DNA from: Elusimicrobiota bacterium
GTDB taxonomy: Bacteria; Elusimicrobiota; Elusimicrobia; Elusimicrobiales; UBA9959
Direction: 5' to 3'
NCBI GenBank assembly: GCA_030639665.1
Contig: DAOWCC010000104.1
Coordinates: 1 to 8,673, forward strand
Length of the DNA: 8,673 nt
This document shows positions 6,152 to 8,673 of the stretch, piece after piece (the first letter of the stretch is position 1; every line of letters starts with the position of its first letter). The translations under genes and the position numbers were made by a program. Under the pieces are notes generated by a model. That model made no database searches and was not told the DNA's origin. It saw only the letters and a program-made list of their open reading frames with translations.

Positions 6152-7035
6152 AAAATATATCTTCAATATTATCAATATTAGTTATTTTTGTTTTCTTTGG
6201 TTGTGGAAATAAAAACGAGAGCGTAAAAGAAGAAGTTGTTATTCCGGTTGAGGTTGCTATTGTCAAGAGGGCCCAGCTTAATAATATCCTTCAATTTGTA
6301 GGAAATATAGAGGGCAAAGATCAAGTTCAAATCTATTCAAAGGTTACCGGTAAATTGATTGAGTATAAAATTAGGGAAAGAGGTGATGTGAAAAAGAAAG
6401 ATATTGTGGCTTTGATTGATAGAGATATTACCGGTTCTAAATTTGAACCCGCTCCCGTGCAAGCGCCTATTTCAGGGGTGGTTGTAAAAACATATTTTGA
6501 TCAAGGAGATAGCGTAAATTCTCAAATGCCGATTGCCGTTATAGCAAATATGGATGAGGCCAAGATTAAAATTGAAATTCCGGAAGTTGATTATCCTATT
6601 GTTAAATTGGGGCAAAGGGCCGAGATAGTCATAGATGCCTATGCCAATAAGAAATTTATCGGAAAAATTTCCAAATTAAGCGCTCTTATAGATTCCAATA
6701 CCCGTACGGCAACAGCTGAAATATCCATAAAAAATAATAAACATATGCTTATTCCGGGAATGTATGCCCGCGTTAAATTGTTTGCCGGCGGACATAGTGG
6801 TCTTGTTGTACCCCGTGACGCCATTTTAAAATTACCCGGGACAGGAGTGTATTATTGTTTTATGGTGGAGGAAAATAAGGCGAAAAAAGTGGTATTGCAA
6901 TTAGGCGCGGCGGAGAAAAATTTACAAGAGATAAAACAGGGCTTAAAGAAGGGAGATGCGGTTATACTTTCAGGTCAGGGAATTTTAAAAACAGGTATTA
7001 AAGTTGAAATTAAAAATAATATTAAAGAAGGTTAA
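6148..7035 (+). CDS. Lipoprotein membrane fusion protein (RND periplasmic adaptor) without an alpha-helical hairpin
   Basis: A 295-residue adaptor. Residues 1-19 are a lipoprotein signal ending in the lipobox-like FFGC, so Cys19 should be lipidated and anchor the protein. The lipoyl halves are recognisable: about 58-90 (VQIYSKVTGKLIEYKIRERG) and 102-135 (APVQAPISGVVVKTYFDQGD). Where most MFPs insert a long coiled-coil hairpin there are only about 11 residues (91-101). A beta-barrel domain (about 138-212, with RAEIVIDAYANKKFIGKIS and LIPGMYARVKL) and a membrane-proximal domain (about 218-288, with LVVPRDAIL and QGLKKGDAVILSGQGIL) follow. The hairpin normally meets the TolC tip, so docking here must rely on other surfaces. 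Adaptors without hairpins are known, for example BesA of Borrelia. The ATG overlaps the tolC stop (ATGA), with GGAGG 9 nt upstream; rnd begins 5 bp after the TAA. It is the adaptor for the downstream pump. Confidence 0.93.
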   Translation: MKNISSILSILVIFVFFGCGNKNESVKEEVVIPVEVAIVKRAQLNNILQFVGNIEGKDQVQIYSKVTGKLIEYKIRERGDVKKKDIVALIDRDITGSKFEPAPVQAPISGVVVKTYFDQGDSVNSQMPIAVIANMDEAKIKIEIPEVDYPIVKLGQRAEIVIDAYANKKFIGKISKLSALIDSNTRTATAEISIKNNKHMLIPGMYARVKLFAGGHSGLVVPRDAILKLPGTGVYYCFMVEENKAKKVVLQLGAAEKNLQEIKQGLKKGDAVILSGQGILKTGIKVEIKNNIKEG

Positions 7036-7040
7036 ATAAA

Positions 7041-8673
7041 ATGAATTTACCGGGTTTTGCCGTTAAGCGGCCATTAACAGTATTAATGTTCTTTTTAGCG
7101 ATATTTTTATTTGGAGTGATCTCTCTTTCCAAATTGGGCATAGATATGCTTCCTGAAATCGAGCCTCCGGCAATAAGCGTAATTGTGCCTTATCCCGGTG
7201 CTTCGGCCTCCGATGTTGAAAATGATGTGACCGTATATTTGGAAGATCAATTAAGTGTGGTTAATAATCTTGATAAATTAAGTTCTTCGTCAAAAGACAA
7301 TATTTCCGTGGTTACCTGTCAATTTAAATGGGGAACCGATTTGAATGCCGCGTCTAATGATGTGAGAGATAAGCTTGATTTGGCTAAGTCCGATATTAAA
7401 GAACATGCGCCCGGATCACAGGAACCTTTGCTTTTTAAATTTTCTTCAGCGGTTATGCCCGTAATGGTTGTAACCATAAGCGCCGATAAAAGCTGGCCTC
7501 AGCTTTACCATATTATGGATAAACAAATCTCCGATCCTCTAAAGAGAGTAAAGGGTGTTGGGATGATTACGGCATTTGGCGGGCTTCGCCGCCAAATTAA
7601 AGTTCAATTTAATTGGCAAAAGTTGGAAGCTTATAATTTATCTCCTTTAACAATCATAGCGGCTTTAAAAGGTGAGAACTTGGATATGCCTTCCGGTGAT
7701 GTTGAGATGGGGAAAAGAAAATATTATATAAGGGTGGCCGGTAAGTTTGATAGTATCGAGGAAATTAAAAATGTTATTGTCGGAATGTCTAAAGGAAAGC
7801 CGATATATCTGAAAAATATTGCCGAGGTTGAAGATTCTTTCGAACGGCAAATGATGAAAGGCTGGAGCAATGACAGGGATGCCATTGTTTTGCTTATTCA
7901 GAAACAATCGGGAGCAAATACCGTAGAAGTTTGCAAAGATATAAAAAAATTTTTGGGTAAGATTAAGAAGGATTTACCTCCGGATGTGAATATCACCGTT
8001 CCTATAGACAATTCTGAATTTATTTTAAACGCCATTGGCAATTTAACCAATACTTTGATTGTCGCGGGTATTTTGGTGATTTTAGTAGCTTTGCTTTTTT
8101 TAAGGAAAACCTTGGCGAGTATAATTATTTCTTTATCCATCCCTTTTTCGCTGATTTGCGCGTTCATTTTTCTTTTTGTAAACGGATTTACAATAAACAT
8201 AATATCCTTAATGAGTTTGGCAATTGCCATAGGCATGGTTGTGGATAATGCCATTGTTGTTTTAGAAAATATAACCCGCCATATTGATTCGGGCGAAAAG
8301 CCGGAAGAAGCGGCTGTTTTTGCTACGAAAGAAGTGGCTCCGGCCATAACGGCTTCAGCTTTAACGACAATTGTCGTGTTTATTCCTCTTATATTTGTCA
8401 GCGGTATCGCGGGAGTGGTTTTTAAACAACTTGGTTTTATTATAAGTATTACCATTTTAGCCTCTTTGCTTATTGCTTTAACTTTAACGCCCATGCTTAG
8501 TTCACGTTGGCTTAAACCTTCCAAGCGCAACCATAAAAACAAAGCGGTATCAAAGTTTTTCCTTTGGGGCGAGGCAGTGTTCGGTTCAATTGAAAATATT
8601 TATGAAAGAATATTAAATTTTTCTTTGACTAATAAGAAGAAAGTTTTACTTCCGTTAATATTTATATTTGTTC
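7041..8673 (+). CDS. RND-family (HAE1/AcrB-like) inner-membrane efflux pump, N-terminal 544 codons, cut by the window edge
   Basis: My translation from the ATG at 7041 begins MNLPGFAVKRPLTVLMFFL and runs open to the right edge. TM1 is followed by a porter loop with standard RND landmarks: VPYPGASASDVEN, DPLKRVKGVGMITAFGG and SGANTVEVCKDIKKFL. TM2-TM6 lie at about residues 338-490; TM4 contains AIGMVVDNAIVVLENI. Asp402 matches AcrB Asp407, and Asn403 sits at the Asp408 place, a VVDNAIVV form common in HAE1 pumps outside the AcrB subgroup. The second half, with the partner Lys and Arg positions of AcrB, is not in the window. The cut falls at about TM7. Upstream AGAAGG precedes the ATG by about 9 nt, and the gap to mfp is 5 bp. 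It is the energy-coupling pump of the rightward tripartite system, presumably proton-driven. The exported substrate cannot be predicted. Confidence 0.95.
   Translation, partial: MNLPGFAVKRPLTVLMFFLAIFLFGVISLSKLGIDMLPEIEPPAISVIVPYPGASASDVENDVTVYLEDQLSVVNNLDKLSSSSKDNISVVTCQFKWGTDLNAASNDVRDKLDLAKSDIKEHAPGSQEPLLFKFSSAVMPVMVVTISADKSWPQLYHIMDKQISDPLKRVKGVGMITAFGGLRRQIKVQFNWQKLEAYNLSPLTIIAALKGENLDMPSGDVEMGKRKYYIRVAGKFDSIEEIKNVIVGMSKGKPIYLKNIAEVEDSFERQMMKGWSNDRDAIVLLIQKQSGANTVEVCKDIKKFLGKIKKDLPPDVNITVPIDNSEFILNAIGNLTNTLIVAGILVILVALLFLRKTLASIIISLSIPFSLICAFIFLFVNGFTINIISLMSLAIAIGMVVDNAIVVLENITRHIDSGEKPEEAAVFATKEVAPAITASALTTIVVFIPLIFVSGIAGVVFKQLGFIISITILASLLIALTLTPMLSSRWLKPSKRNHKNKAVSKFFLWGEAVFGSIENIYERILNFSLTNKKKVLLPLIFIFV

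Noticed and set aside
7898..8542. Long minus-strand open frame opposite the rightward RND
   Set aside because: The plus-strand frame is an unmistakable RND pump here; the antisense frame has no ribosome site and arises from the codon bias of the membrane segments.
1..8673. Recent inverted duplication of one operon
   Set aside because: Corresponding genes differ in length and share only family-level protein motifs; I saw no long matching DNA stretches between the arms.

Overview
The window comes from a low-GC, double-membraned (Gram-negative type) bacterium. The evidence is two TolC-type outer-membrane channel genes and two RND-type inner-membrane pumps, with many AAA, ATA, TTT and AGA codons. 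Nothing here fixes the lineage. The AT-rich style would suit groups such as Elusimicrobiota, Omnitrophota or spirochaete-like diderms, but that is a guess. The window holds no rRNA, tRNA, mobile element or CRISPR array.

The layout is a mirror image. From a 134-bp centre (4046-4179), two operons run outwards with the same gene order: TetR regulator, TolC-like channel, membrane fusion protein (MFP), RND pump. The leftward (minus) operon is tetR (3401-4045), tolC (2106-3404), mfp (1439-2113) and rnd (from 1442 off the left edge). The rightward (plus) operon is tetR (4180-4824), tolC (4805-6151), mfp (6148-7035) and rnd (from 7041 off the right edge). Almost every junction overlaps by 4-20 bp, so each operon looks translationally coupled and like one tripartite efflux system under its own repressor. 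Coding density is nearly complete, and the centre is the only noncoding stretch.

The centre is easy to read. The minus promoter is TTGACT-17-TATAAT and is covered by two tandem 16-bp imperfect dyads. Its predicted start of transcription falls on the A of the tetR ATG, so that mRNA is probably leaderless. The plus promoter is TTGACA-17-TATACT, followed at once by a perfect 7+2+7 palindrome. The two operator types differ in sequence, which suggests two insulated autoregulatory circuits.

The most unusual observations concern the pump parts. The leftward RND has Ala398-Asn399 where AcrB has the proton-relay pair Asp407-Asp408, in an otherwise well-kept TM4. Its MFP partner is only 224 aa and appears to lack both the lipoyl domain and the alpha-helical hairpin. 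The rightward RND keeps one Asp (Asp402-Asn403), and its lipoprotein MFP has both lipoyl halves but only about 11 residues where the hairpin should be. The leftward operon may therefore be a modified, non-proton-coupled or partner-dependent RND system beside a conventional one, possibly working together. That last step is inference.
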